The notes below the pieces were generated by a model. The model was not told the origin of the DNA. It saw only the letters and a program-made list of their open reading frames with translations, and searched no databases. Positions 18,449 to 27,263 of a stretch of DNA of 64,000 bases are shown here, one piece after another. The position numbers were made by a program, and so were the translations under genes. The first letter of the stretch is position 1. The number at the start of each line of letters is the position of its first letter. The DNA comes from Streptomyces luomodiensis (lineage in GTDB: Bacteria; Actinomycetota; Actinomycetes; Streptomycetales; Streptomycetaceae): contig NZ_CP117522.1 in the NCBI RefSeq assembly GCF_031679605.1, positions 9,980,494 to 10,044,493 of the forward strand, read 5' to 3'.

Positions 18449-18689
18449 GATGAGCGGACCGGCCGTCACACCGCCGCGAAGCGGGTGACTCTGAAAGCTG
18501 GCGAGCGCCACCGAGTTCATACTGAGGAGCAGCCAGCCGCTCGGCTACCTCGCTACCGAGAGCCCTTGTACCTCACGGATCTCGAGCTCCCGCGGCGTAG
18601 AAGGCGGTCGCTCCTCGCCGCACCGCCGCGCTCGGGTGCGGCCAAGCCACTCGGCCGCGGCACCGACCCCGCCCAGTGGGCTGCCGAGG

Positions 18690-18945
18690 AATATGGCCGG
18701 CCCTACGACGCAGCCGTCACCCGATCACCGACGGCGTGCCCTCCTGCAGGCTGTCCTGTCCGTCGGTCGTGGTGGAGATGCTCGACCCCCTCTTGCTGGA
18801 ACTCGGCCACGCGTCCTCGAACTGGGCGCCGGCCCTGGCAGGAACGCCGCCCTCCTCACCTGGCGGAGCTGGTTGGTCCTGATGCAGCTCACGCAGTGCA
18901 CGCTCTCGGCCGGGCGGGTGTGCGCGTCGCATCGAGCTCGGTGAT
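18690..18945 (+). pseudogene. Protein-L-isoaspartate methyltransferase-like remnant
   Basis: Pieces of a SAM-dependent methyltransferase occur in different frames: VEMLDPLLLELG, then RVLELGAGPGRNAALLTWR (SAM-binding motif I), then LVGPDAAHAV. Several frameshifts separate them. The order resembles PCMT-type enzymes found in Streptomyces peptide clusters. Confidence 0.5.
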
Positions 18946-18947
18946 GT

Positions 18948-19184
18948 TCAGTTGGGGTCTGCGGTGGACGGGTCCGTGGGGTGAAGGGGCGCGCTGTGCG
19001 GGTCACTGGCGGAGGTGGTTTGGTGGCCGTGGAGCCGGTAGACCATTTCGTCGGGGCAGCGGAACATGCGGGCCTGTCGCCAGGCGGCATCGTAGGAAAG
19101 GGGGCTTTGGCTGCGGCGCTGGATGAGGAGGGCCCGCATGCTGGTGAGGGGGGCGAGCACGGCTCTCCAGAGGGTGAGTTTCAC
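18948..19184 (-). CDS. Small hypothetical protein, last gene of the cyclase operon
   Basis: 78 residues. GTG start at 19184 overlaps the upstream stop (GTGA). Sequence VKLTLWRAVLAPLTSMRALL then YDAAWRQARMFRCPDEMVYR is basic and helical; no membrane segment of full length. No family recognised. It ends next to the methyltransferase remnant, so it marks the left edge of the intact leftward gene block. Confidence 0.55.
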   Translation of the reverse strand: MKLTLWRAVLAPLTSMRALLIQRRSQSPLSYDAAWRQARMFRCPDEMVYRLHGHQTTSASDPHSAPLHPTDPSTADPN

Positions 19185-19879
19185 GGGTGTGCCTCGCGGA
19201 AGGTGCGCTGCTGGCCTGGCTCGGGTGTGGCGATGCCGGGGGGTGGGCTGCCACCGTTGAGGGTCTTGAGTGAGTCGAGGAGAGCGAGCATGGCCTGCTG
19301 CTGTTTCTCCGCGTCGTTGAAGCCTTCGCCGAGTTGCTCCCACTGCTGAAGTAGGGGGGACCACCAGTGGTCGCAGGCCTTGATCAGGCGGGCTAGGCGC
19401 TGTAGTTCGGCGACATGTTCGTCGTGCAGCGCGCCGGGGGCTTGATGTTCGAGCCGGTCCAGGACGACGAGGTCGGGGTGGTTGTAGAGGTGGGTTTTGA
19501 GGAAGTGCAGGCGTCGGATCCGGTTCTCGTCCGCCTGGCGCTGCGCGATGAGCTCCTTGGCTGCGGGCGATAGCCGCAGGGATGCCCTTGCGGACAGCAG
19601 GCGGTACTGCTGGGTGCGATGCCGGGGTAGGGCGAGAGCGGCGTTAATAGCGTCTTGGGCGGCTGGGAGATCCCCAGCGTCGAGGTGGGCGGCTGTCTCT
19701 GTTGCTGTGGCGTGGATGTGCGTGCGGACGGCTTCCTCGAGGTTGTGGCGGGTGCGCCCTCGGGGACGCCAGGTGATGGTGAAGACGGTCTCGAAGCAGA
19801 CGCCTGCGGTTGCGCTGGGCAGGAGGCGAGGCTGGGGGCATGCACTGGTGCGGGCGGCGCGCTGCCAGGGCCACCTCAT
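19181..19879 (-). CDS. Hypothetical helical protein coupled to the NTPase-like gene
   Basis: 232 residues. A likely N-terminal strand region (VCFETVFTITWRPRGRTRHN) precedes long helices (LEEAVRTHIHATATETAAHL, LKTHLYNHPDLVVLDRLEHQ, LGEGFNDAEKQQQAMLALLD), suggesting a coiled or all-helical protein. Its ATG overlaps the upstream stop (ATGA at 19876-19879). Tight coupling implies that it works with the upstream NTPase-like protein. No family recognised. Confidence 0.65.
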   Translation of the reverse strand: MRWPWQRAARTSACPQPRLLPSATAGVCFETVFTITWRPRGRTRHNLEEAVRTHIHATATETAAHLDAGDLPAAQDAINAALALPRHRTQQYRLLSARASLRLSPAAKELIAQRQADENRIRRLHFLKTHLYNHPDLVVLDRLEHQAPGALHDEHVAELQRLARLIKACDHWWSPLLQQWEQLGEGFNDAEKQQQAMLALLDSLKTLNGGSPPPGIATPEPGQQRTFREAHP

Positions 19880-22140
19880 GTGACGTCCCCCTTGAGTGGG
19901 AAGACGGCTTGAAGACGGGTGTCGACGAGGTGGTGGTAGAAGTCGTCGGCCACGCTGATGCCGTCGGTGGTGGAGATCCCTTCCAGTTCCCGCATGAGGG
20001 CCATACCTGCCTGGAACATCTTGTGGCCGCGCAGGGACGGCAGAAGCCGGTCACGCAGCCGTGTATAGGCATCCGGATCGTCGGCACAAGCGCGGACCCA
20101 GGCTGTCAGGCGCGGGATGATCTCGGTGGCTGTGTCCGGGGCGCTGAGGAGGTCCTGCACGGCACGCTGCACATCGATGTCGGGTGCGGTTGCGGACATG
20201 AGCCAGGGTGTGCTGTCACCGCCCGCGGACATCAGGGCGAGGAAAGCGAGGCTGCCGCCTCTGGCGGAGGCTTTGTCCTGCTGCCAGTCCCTGACCTCTG
20301 TGACAAGGCGCGTTGCGCCGGCGGGCGTTTGGGCGATGTCCTCAAAGGCGGTGAGGACGGAGTCGCGAGTCGCGGCGTCTCGGGTGGTGTGAGCGATGCG
20401 GCGCAAGCGCACCATTGCCATCTTCGCTGTGGAAGTGGTGACCGACCCCTCTTCCAGGATGCGCCGGCACAGGGATATTACCGCCGGTGCGTACTCGTCC
20501 TGCCCCGCCCATCGGTAGAGGGTGGCCCAGGCCAGTCGGCCGATGTGCTCGTTGTGCACGGCGCTTTCCATCACCGCACTGAGCACACCGGGCTTGCCAG
20601 GGCAGGCGATGCTGCCCAGGACATTGAGATGGTCGGCTGTGCCGTGGCGCATGGTGAGGTCGGCGAGGGCTTCGACTGCCCGATCTTCGAGGTCGGTGTT
20701 GTCGGCCGATTCGATTAGCCAGGTGAGCAGGGGTTTACGCATGACGTCGTAGTTGTCCCAGACGTACTCCAGGATGGCCCGGCCGTACGCGGGCCGATCG
20801 AAGACCACGTTGTCCTGGGTGTCGACATCGGCGCCGACGTCATGGATGCGGCGCCGCAGCCCACGGCCGGCGAAGGCACTCGGGACCGGCGCGAGTGCGA
20901 CTCCTGTGCCGGGTTGCATCTGGGTATGTCCGATGATCTCCTGCAGTTTTCCTGCGCTGCGGGCCACATCGGGCACGGACACGGACTGCCGGACCGCGAG
21001 AGCCAGCAGCAGACAGCGGTCCTCCACCGGAAGAGAGGGATTGTCGCCGCTGTGTAAGGCGGCTGCCTCGCCGAAGAGGCGGTCGAGTTCCTCTCGCCAG
21101 TCCGTGAGCGCGGCGGTGATACGGTCCTCCAGACTCACCTGTTCTTCGACATCGGCGCGGACCTGTTCCTGGGAAGAGGACTGGTGCACCCGGGTGTGTT
21201 CTTGCCAGGCCATGACCACGGTGCGGGCAGCCCGTACGGAGGCCACTGCGGTAAGCCCACGCAAGGACGCCTGCGCTTTGGGAAATGACTGCAGCTCGGT
21301 GACAAGTTGCGCGTAACCATTGGCGTGCAGGTGCGCTTCCACCACCTGCTGAGCCTCGGGCGCGGCGTGAAGGTGGACGATACGGATACCGGCGCGGCTG
21401 CTGAGACGGTGATCGTTCCACAGTTCCTGTGCCACGGTTAAGACCAGGTAGGAGCCACAGTCCCGGAGGTCCTCGGCGTGTGCGGACAGCGCGTCGAGGA
21501 AGTCGGCCGACAACTGGTCGTTCCCCGGGTCCTTGAGATCGAGCTGGAAAGCGTGCGCCTTCTCCAGGGGCAGCCGCCCCCTTTTCGGGGCGCTCCAGTC
21601 AGCATCCAGCTTCAGCAACCTCGTGTCGTTGCTGGTGTGTTCCGCCAGAAGGCGCAGAGCGAACGTCGTCGAGCCGAACGAACGAGGTGCCACGATGATG
21701 AGCACAGGTTGCAGCAAGCGGCCTGTGGCGGGGTCAAGCGATTGTTCCCACGCCGCAGCCCATTGGGGGTCTCGCACGAACGGCTGCTTCAGGAGCTGGC
21801 CGCGGTCGAGCTCGACGCCCTCCAGCAGGTCCTGTTTACGTGTTTCCATGATCAGGCGTTCGATGCGGTGTGCGACGACTTCGACGTCACCGTGCACGTT
21901 GGTCTGGGCACCGGCCGTTTCCAGGACATCCGGTACCGGCTCCGCGGGCGTTGCTCCCTGGTCGCCGAAGCCCTGCGCCGCGGGGGAGGGGGCCGGTTCG
22001 CTGGTGTCCTCGCCCGGGCCGTCGTGCCCCGGGCGCCGCCAGGGCAGCCAACCGTTGGAACCGTTGCGCTCGGCGTTTGTTCCTGGCCTGTAGGGGGCGG
22101 ATTGCTGAGGGCGGACAGGGTCGAACTGTGAGTCGGACAT
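19876..22140 (-). CDS. Large NTPase-like protein with degenerate P-loop
   Basis: 754 residues. After a low-complexity Pro-rich N-terminus (~90 residues) comes a P-loop-like fold: the position of Walker A is LIIVAPRSFGSTTFALRLL, which lacks the usual GxxxxGK, followed by a strand ending SYLVLTVAQELW. The C-terminal half is helical and repeat-like (LLTWLIESADNTDLEDRAVE, MAMVRLRRIAHTTRDAATRD). It could be a STAND-like scaffold or sensor that has lost ATPase activity. ATG 22140 has GGAG 8 nt upstream. It lies 57 bp after the cyclase gene and is coupled to the next gene. Confidence 0.62.
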   Translation of the reverse strand: MSDSQFDPVRPQQSAPYRPGTNAERNGSNGWLPWRRPGHDGPGEDTSEPAPSPAAQGFGDQGATPAEPVPDVLETAGAQTNVHGDVEVVAHRIERLIMETRKQDLLEGVELDRGQLLKQPFVRDPQWAAAWEQSLDPATGRLLQPVLIIVAPRSFGSTTFALRLLAEHTSNDTRLLKLDADWSAPKRGRLPLEKAHAFQLDLKDPGNDQLSADFLDALSAHAEDLRDCGSYLVLTVAQELWNDHRLSSRAGIRIVHLHAAPEAQQVVEAHLHANGYAQLVTELQSFPKAQASLRGLTAVASVRAARTVVMAWQEHTRVHQSSSQEQVRADVEEQVSLEDRITAALTDWREELDRLFGEAAALHSGDNPSLPVEDRCLLLALAVRQSVSVPDVARSAGKLQEIIGHTQMQPGTGVALAPVPSAFAGRGLRRRIHDVGADVDTQDNVVFDRPAYGRAILEYVWDNYDVMRKPLLTWLIESADNTDLEDRAVEALADLTMRHGTADHLNVLGSIACPGKPGVLSAVMESAVHNEHIGRLAWATLYRWAGQDEYAPAVISLCRRILEEGSVTTSTAKMAMVRLRRIAHTTRDAATRDSVLTAFEDIAQTPAGATRLVTEVRDWQQDKASARGGSLAFLALMSAGGDSTPWLMSATAPDIDVQRAVQDLLSAPDTATEIIPRLTAWVRACADDPDAYTRLRDRLLPSLRGHKMFQAGMALMRELEGISTTDGISVADDFYHHLVDTRLQAVFPLKGDVT

Positions 22141-22197
22141 GCGTGACACTCCAGTGTGTCGTGAACGGAAGGAGGAGAAGCAGGTGAGTCAGCGGCG

Positions 22198-23010
22198 TCA
22201 GCGCCGGCGGCGATCGATTCGCAGGTTCTCGATGGTTCCGGCGACCGTGGGGTCGTAGAGCGGCGCGTGGAACTGGAACGAAGGGCCGCCACCTGCCGAC
22301 GCGGCATTCCCCGTGCTGGGGGCTTCCGAGTTGTCCGCGGGCGGATGCGAGGCTGGAAGGTCGTCGATGTACGGGCGCAGGGCCTGTGCCGACAGGCCCG
22401 GCACATGAAGCCAGCAGGGCTCTTCGAAGTCCGGTTTGTCACTGACACGGGCGACAGCCTCGAGGAAGTGAGACTGGCCGACATGCGGTGTACGCCCGGC
22501 GCGTACGGTGCGGCGGTACGTCGTCTCGGACAGGACGGTTCCCAGGAAAGCTCCGCTGTCGGCAGCGGCCGACAGGGCCTGCCGAGCTGCCTGGCTGTCG
22601 ATCAGCCGACAAGCGTCATTGATGGCGTCGCCGCGGTGGTCGGGCAGCGACAGCGGCCCTACATGCAGACTGGCCCGAAGGCGGATCGTGGCCGCACTGG
22701 CCGGTCGTACCCGCTCGTGGCGGATCAGAGCTCCGTTGAGCTGACTCAGCAGCGGGTCTACGAGCCGGGGAAGTACTCGCGCCGGGAATACCAGGATCGC
22801 GCCGTCGCCGGTGTCTTTGAAGGTGCCATCGTGCTGGCGCGGGTCCTCGAGCGCGTTATGGGCGAGCACGGTGGTCAGGATGTCGTCCAGGTCGGAACGC
22901 GCAGGGGTCATTTTCGCTTCAGGGATGCGACTGTAGCCCTTCATATCGATCACGAGCAGGGCGCGTTCCGGCGGTACTTCGAAGGAATTGGAGGAGGTTG
23001 AAGATGCCAC
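22198..23010 (-). CDS. Class III nucleotide cyclase, Pycsar PycC-like
   Basis: 270 residues, cytoplasmic. The cyclase homology domain fills residues ~15-180: first metal Asp in RALLVIDMKGYSR, second in KDTGDGAILVFPARV, and the Asn...Arg pair in DAINDACRLIDSQAA. No sensor domain is fused, as in stand-alone Pycsar cyclases that make cCMP or cUMP. Neighbours fit: a three-helix effector-like protein and a cNMP-binding-type regulator lie just upstream in the same direction. A plain adenylate cyclase is the alternative. The ~90-residue Pro/Ser-rich tail is unexplained. GTG start at 23010. Confidence 0.78.
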   Translation of the reverse strand: MASSTSSNSFEVPPERALLVIDMKGYSRIPEAKMTPARSDLDDILTTVLAHNALEDPRQHDGTFKDTGDGAILVFPARVLPRLVDPLLSQLNGALIRHERVRPASAATIRLRASLHVGPLSLPDHRGDAINDACRLIDSQAARQALSAAADSGAFLGTVLSETTYRRTVRAGRTPHVGQSHFLEAVARVSDKPDFEEPCWLHVPGLSAQALRPYIDDLPASHPPADNSEAPSTGNAASAGGGPSFQFHAPLYDPTVAGTIENLRIDRRRR

Positions 23011-23113
23011 GAGACACCTGCCTTTCAGCTGGAGCGGTCAGATGGATGCACCATGCTGACCGGACCGAAGGGCGGGTGGTGCCCACTGCTGGGCACCACT
23101 ACGGTGCCGCTTG

Positions 23114-23773
23114 TCACCTCTGGGTGCGCGCGTGGGACTGAATGGCGCTGATGTTACGGATGAGGAGACCTCCGCCGGAGGTGGTGTCCAGCCAGCCGTG
23201 CTCTCGCCAGGGCCTGAGCGCCGCTCCGACAGCGTTACGGGAGGCACCGATCATCTGGGAGAGCTCCGTCTGAGTCAGGCGCACGGCAAGCTCTGAGGCG
23301 GTGGCGGAAGCGGCCTCGACCAGGCGGCCAAGAGTCGACGCCAAGCGAGTGGGAACCGAGGCCGTGGCCAGTTCAAGACGGACGGTTTCTGCCTCCCGGA
23401 CCCGGGCGATCGCGTGACGCAACAGCGGGGCGAGGAGATCGTTCTCCTCCACGAAGCTGAGGAAAACGCTGGCTGGAATGATGTGAACCTGGCAGGGCTC
23501 AGCAGCGATGACCGACGCGGTGCGCGGCTGAGAGTCCAGGACGGCCAACTCGCCCAGCAACTCTCCCGCACCGCGCACGGCAAGCAGTGTCCGTTCTCCG
23601 TTGTCCCCGGTCAGGGTGATCAGAGTTGACCCCGAGGCGAGCAGAATGACGTGCGTCCCGGGGTCTCCCTGGCGTAACAGCACACTCCGGGCTGGCCGGA
23701 CCCGCGGTGGCGCGAGATCTTGCAAGCCAGTCCACAACTGGTCACCGATCACCTTGATGTGCGGCTGGTACAC
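23114..23773 (-). CDS. Crp/Fnr-family cyclic-nucleotide-binding regulator
   Basis: 219 residues. Residues ~15-125 are a cNMP-binding beta roll (VLLRQGDPGTHVILLASG, then GELLGELAVLDSQPRTASVI), and the C-terminal winged helix shows the recognition region LTQTELSQMIGASRNAVGAA. GTG 23773 has a G-rich RBS; a TTG at 23785 is the alternative. Lying between a cyclase and a membrane effector-like protein, it may sense the cyclase product and control the operon, or itself be an effector. Confidence 0.85.
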   Translation of the reverse strand: MYQPHIKVIGDQLWTGLQDLAPPRVRPARSVLLRQGDPGTHVILLASGSTLITLTGDNGERTLLAVRGAGELLGELAVLDSQPRTASVIAAEPCQVHIIPASVFLSFVEENDLLAPLLRHAIARVREAETVRLELATASVPTRLASTLGRLVEAASATASELAVRLTQTELSQMIGASRNAVGAALRPWREHGWLDTTSGGGLLIRNISAIQSHARTQR

Positions 23774-23819
23774 AACGCCCCCCAAATGTTGTGGCGTCCA
23801 ACACCATCAGGAAATGTTC

Positions 23820-24338
23820 TCAACCTGAGATATAGGTGATCAATAGCCCCATTCCGGCCACTATCAGAGCCGCCAATATGAGGTCGACCGCGATGCGGGC
23901 GCCCTGAAGCTTCCTTCCGGCCAGAGCGGCCAGCACCCACAGTCGGCGTGCCTCCACGCACCGTTCCGCGTCCCCGCGTCCCTGCGCGACAGCAGCCGTG
24001 AAGGTCTCGGGGTTCTGAGCGTCCACTCCACCGACCAGCTCTCTGCGGAGACCGGTTCTAGGTACGACTGGGCGTATCACCCACAAAGCTGCGCCGACGG
24101 CGGCTCCCAGCAGCGCACACGTCAGCGCGAGCGAGAACGCCAAGACCCAAGATCGACTGCTGGCGTGGGGCAGGGCGGCGATACCGACGGTCAGCAGGCC
24201 ACCCGCTACGCCGCACAGCGCCGTCGCCTTCGTGTCAGCCCGCTGCACCTCGGTGAAGGCGCGTGTGGCGTACTCCCTTAGCCACTCCGTCTGGCGCTGA
24301 GGAATCGTTGTCGTCACGGCGCTTACGCGGTCATCCAT
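23820..24338 (-). CDS. Three-helix membrane protein resembling the Pycsar effector PycTM (DUF5706)
   Basis: 172 residues. A helix (WLREYATRAFTEVQRADTKA) leads into a tight pair of transmembrane segments (LCGVAGGLLTVGIAAL and WVLAFSLALTCALLGAAVGA), a soluble loop and a third transmembrane segment (ILAALIVAGMGLLITYI) at the very C-terminus. The R-A-D-T-K-A motif before the first helix and the 2+1 helix layout are those of the PycTM/DUF5706 family, which depolarises the membrane when it binds a cyclic pyrimidine nucleotide. ATG 24338 has a strong RBS (AAGGAG). First gene of the cyclase operon. Confidence 0.75.
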   Translation of the reverse strand: MDDRVSAVTTTIPQRQTEWLREYATRAFTEVQRADTKATALCGVAGGLLTVGIAALPHASSRSWVLAFSLALTCALLGAAVGAALWVIRPVVPRTGLRRELVGGVDAQNPETFTAAVAQGRGDAERCVEARRLWVLAALAGRKLQGARIAVDLILAALIVAGMGLLITYISG

Positions 24339-24653
24339 CGGAAGCTCCTTCTGAAGCGTCGTCCGCATGGCGATGACCGACACGATGCCTGGAAACCCAT
24401 GGCGCAGGGTGCCCACCACGTGGCACTTGTTGCGCAGTGTTCGTCACGTCTTTTTGTCGTCAGGCAGGCTCAGTGTGACAAGCACGCACAGGACGCCACG
24501 GGGAACCGCCCGTCGGCCCAGAAGGTGCGGTATATGAGCGGCTGAGGCTGGCAGCGCGCCGACCGGACACGCCTCGGGGCACGCTCGTGATGCTGGGTGA
24601 AGCCTTGCTCAAGGGGCTGCTGGGCCGCTTTTTCTCTGTCCGACAGAGGTGGC
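24339..24653. other. Intergenic region upstream of the cyclase operon
   Basis: About 315 bp between the PLD-like gene and the PycTM-like gene. No gene seen. It probably holds the promoter of the cyclase operon and the terminator region of the genes upstream; no clear hairpin was identified. Confidence 0.4.
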
Positions 24654-26222
24654 TCACAGTACGTGGGTCGAGTGGGTATCGTTCCACCAACGGTTGAAGC
24701 GTACGTGCCACGCTGCAGCTTCTGTGGGGCTGATGTGGTCGATGCGGGCTTGGCGGCGGCCCAGACCGCTCGGGGAAGTGCCCACGCTCAGACCGCCCTG
24801 TTCCCAGATGTAGACCCGGTCGTGCCAGGGAACCTTCTGCGTGCCAGGGTCCCACGACCGGATCGTCAAGCTTGGCAGGTGTCCGTAGAGGTTGGCGGCG
24901 GGGGAAGCGACTGGAGTGATCCTCTGGCCGCGTTTCTTGTGTGCGGTGAGGACTCTGACCGGGACGCTGGTGCGGCGCAGCACCTCCCAATCATCGACCT
25001 TGTGCCCGAAATAGGGGTCGAGTACGAGGAGTTGGCTGCGGGCCTGCTCAAGCATGTCTCGCAGAATGTCCCGCGCCGTAGCGGGGTCGTCGGCGATCCG
25101 GTGGGCCAGCCCCTCCTCCAACATGCGGGTGTACTCGGCTTCGGCCATATCCAGGGACGACAGCCGAGTGACGGCATCGATTGGTGCAGGCGATGAGCCC
25201 ACGCTGGTTGTCCTCGTGAGGCCTTCCGGCGTAGATGCCGTCACTACGACACGCTCCACGAAGTATGAGGCATCGAGGGAGTCAAGCAGACGGCCGCCGC
25301 GATCGTACAGCCGCAGCTGGCGCCGAAGTCCAGCACCGAGTGTGGGCAGGACAACAGTGATCCGCTCCGCTGTCTGCGAGGACAACGCAAGATCGGACAG
25401 ACGAAGCCGCCGCGCCTGGACGAGTCCGTCATCGGTGAACTCCTCCAGATCCACTTCCAGACTTGCCGGGCTGGTTCGGCCGCTGTCGAGGACGATGTCT
25501 GCGTGTACCAGAGCGTCCACTCTCACATCCGAGAACCAGGCCGTTCGGCGAAGCCGTGCGACGGCGACGGCAGGTGTGGGTGCCTGGCCGTTGTGGGCAG
25601 TGAACCCGGTCAGCGTGGACAGGGGGGTTGCCAGGCGCCTGGACCCCGCTGGCCACACGTCTGGGAGGTCCGGCAGGGGGGCGGGCGGGTTCACGACGGG
25701 GAAGCGATAGCCGTGTACCGGGCGTGCGGCGGCCTGGGTCAACTGATGCAGCTCCGTGCGCATCCAACGACTGGCCAGAGCGAGAGCATCGGCAGGTGCC
25801 AGCTCCGCTCGCACAGTGTGCTCCACGCCCTGAGCGTCTTTGACGCGCACACCAGTCGTGACCAGCTGCTCCATCCATTGGCCTGCCCGTTCATGCGGAC
25901 CGCCAGCGCTGGTCAGGGGGACACGGGCCAGGAGCCAATCGCCGTCGACGGTGGTGAAGCGGCTGTATTGGCTTAGCTCCACGCCAGAATGGGCAAGGGC
26001 GTGGCGATGCCGCAGGGCCCAACCGTCGCCATTGTCGGCACGCCAGTCCAGCCAGCAGACGGCTGCCATCTGTGCAGGTCCGATCAGCAGGCTGCCATAG
26101 ACGACGTGCCAGGTCCCATCCCGGGCAGGGACGGCGGCCAACGAGGCGACGACAGCGCTGTCGCCATCCGTGTCCAGGCGGCCGAGCAAACTGGTGAAGG
26201 ACGGACTCAGGGGATTGCTCAC
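24654..26222 (-). CDS. PLD-like protein, possible effector or nuclease
   Basis: 522 residues. The first ~380 residues are of unknown fold (WHVVYGSLLIGPAQMAAVCW, LRLSDLALSSQTAERITVVL). The last 130 resemble a single phospholipase-D-type half: SQLLVLDPYFGHKVDDWEVL, VRVLTAHKKRG, then PWHDRVYIWEQGG with the HxR-like catalytic position and GTSPSGLGRRQARI. The Lys of the classical HxK is Arg here, so activity is uncertain. The layout recalls VPA1262-type proteins of defence islands, a guess I could not test. GTG at 26222; 217 bp after the nuclease gene on the same strand. Confidence 0.55.
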   Translation of the reverse strand: MSNPLSPSFTSLLGRLDTDGDSAVVASLAAVPARDGTWHVVYGSLLIGPAQMAAVCWLDWRADNGDGWALRHRHALAHSGVELSQYSRFTTVDGDWLLARVPLTSAGGPHERAGQWMEQLVTTGVRVKDAQGVEHTVRAELAPADALALASRWMRTELHQLTQAAARPVHGYRFPVVNPPAPLPDLPDVWPAGSRRLATPLSTLTGFTAHNGQAPTPAVAVARLRRTAWFSDVRVDALVHADIVLDSGRTSPASLEVDLEEFTDDGLVQARRLRLSDLALSSQTAERITVVLPTLGAGLRRQLRLYDRGGRLLDSLDASYFVERVVVTASTPEGLTRTTSVGSSPAPIDAVTRLSSLDMAEAEYTRMLEEGLAHRIADDPATARDILRDMLEQARSQLLVLDPYFGHKVDDWEVLRRTSVPVRVLTAHKKRGQRITPVASPAANLYGHLPSLTIRSWDPGTQKVPWHDRVYIWEQGGLSVGTSPSGLGRRQARIDHISPTEAAAWHVRFNRWWNDTHSTHVL

Positions 26223-26439
26223 ATCGACATTGTCGGCCGGTCACCACACAGGCCAAACATTCCCAGAGAACGTCGCCCAGCAGGCTATTCTCGGTGCTCA
26301 CAGGTGAACATCTCGTACCGTGACCGCGTGGGCCCGGCCCGGTCCGCGCTCTCTCGCTCCATCCACTGCACAAGGACCGCTGCGCCCCGTTGGAACATCT
26401 GCTCCGCCTTGCTCGGACCCTTCCTCGAAAGCGTGCTGA

Positions 26440-27075
26440 TCACAGCAAGTCGTTCTCAGAACTGTCCGTAAGACCGAGTTCCTCGTCAGTGAAAGGCTCA
26501 CCGAGGTCGGGCATGGCAAACAGGGAACCCGCGCCGGTAGTGGTCTCAATGAACCTGACGAACCGGTCGACGGGCCGGTGTACCTGCTCTCTCTCCAACG
26601 ATGCACGGCATGCGCGGCAGCGCCACGGGCGCTTCAGGGTGGTCCACTGAGCCCGTGTGCACGCTGGGCATGTCACAAAGTACGTGGAGGGCCCGAAGGG
26701 AGTCTCCCAGTTCGCGTATCCGCTGCGGGGGCGGTGGCCGGTCTCGGTCCGGTCGGAGGCCAGGGACGGCCTGCCGATGAGTACGAACTCGCCGCCGGGC
26801 CATCGGCAGGTGCAGGCGGTCTCGCATCGGCATGTGCGGGTGTGGGCCAGTTCTTTCGTCTTCTCGGTGCGCGGTATGCCGGGGCCTTTGACCTCGATCC
26901 AGGTGCCGAGTTCGGGTAGCCAGAAGTCGGGGACGTAGAGGGTGCCGGAGCCCAGGGTGATCGTCTCGGGTTCGTACGCCCACCGGATGTGGTTGTTGTC
27001 GAGGGTGGCGGCCCAGTCGGCTTCGAGCCGGGACCGGAACGTGGTGTCGCCGTAGCGGGTCGGGACGGCGTCCAT
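26440..27075 (-). CDS. PD-(D/E)XK nuclease with zinc-binding cysteines, Tn7-module associated
   Basis: 211 residues. The nuclease core shows all catalytic positions: Glu in RSRLEADWAATLDN, Asp in LYVPDFWLPELG, and E-x-K in GTWIEVKGPGI. A Cys cluster (HTRTCRCETACTCRWPGGE) and a second four-Cys ribbon (VTCPACTRAQW, WRCRACRASLE) follow. It is the last gene of the tniQ-tnsA-tnsB-tnsC series, 190 bp after tnsC. It could supply the 5'-strand cleavage that the TnsA-like protein may have lost, or process target DNA. ATG 27075 chosen; a TTG at 27108 with AGGAG upstream is possible. Confidence 0.72.
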   Translation of the reverse strand: MDAVPTRYGDTTFRSRLEADWAATLDNNHIRWAYEPETITLGSGTLYVPDFWLPELGTWIEVKGPGIPRTEKTKELAHTRTCRCETACTCRWPGGEFVLIGRPSLASDRTETGHRPRSGYANWETPFGPSTYFVTCPACTRAQWTTLKRPWRCRACRASLEREQVHRPVDRFVRFIETTTGAGSLFAMPDLGEPFTDEELGLTDSSENDLL

Positions 27076-27263
27076 AGACGGGCCGGGGCTGTCGGGAGTG
27101 CTGATCAAACCGGGCTCCTGTCCTGGAGTTACGAGCGTGCCGATTATGCCGGTTGCAGGCCGAGGCAAGCCCGGCGGACCCGCTCGTCGGGTGTGCTCTC
27201 GCCGCGCAGGGGCCACGGGTGTGAGCGCCCGCCCGGCCGCCTGCTGTGGACCTGCGGTTCGTT

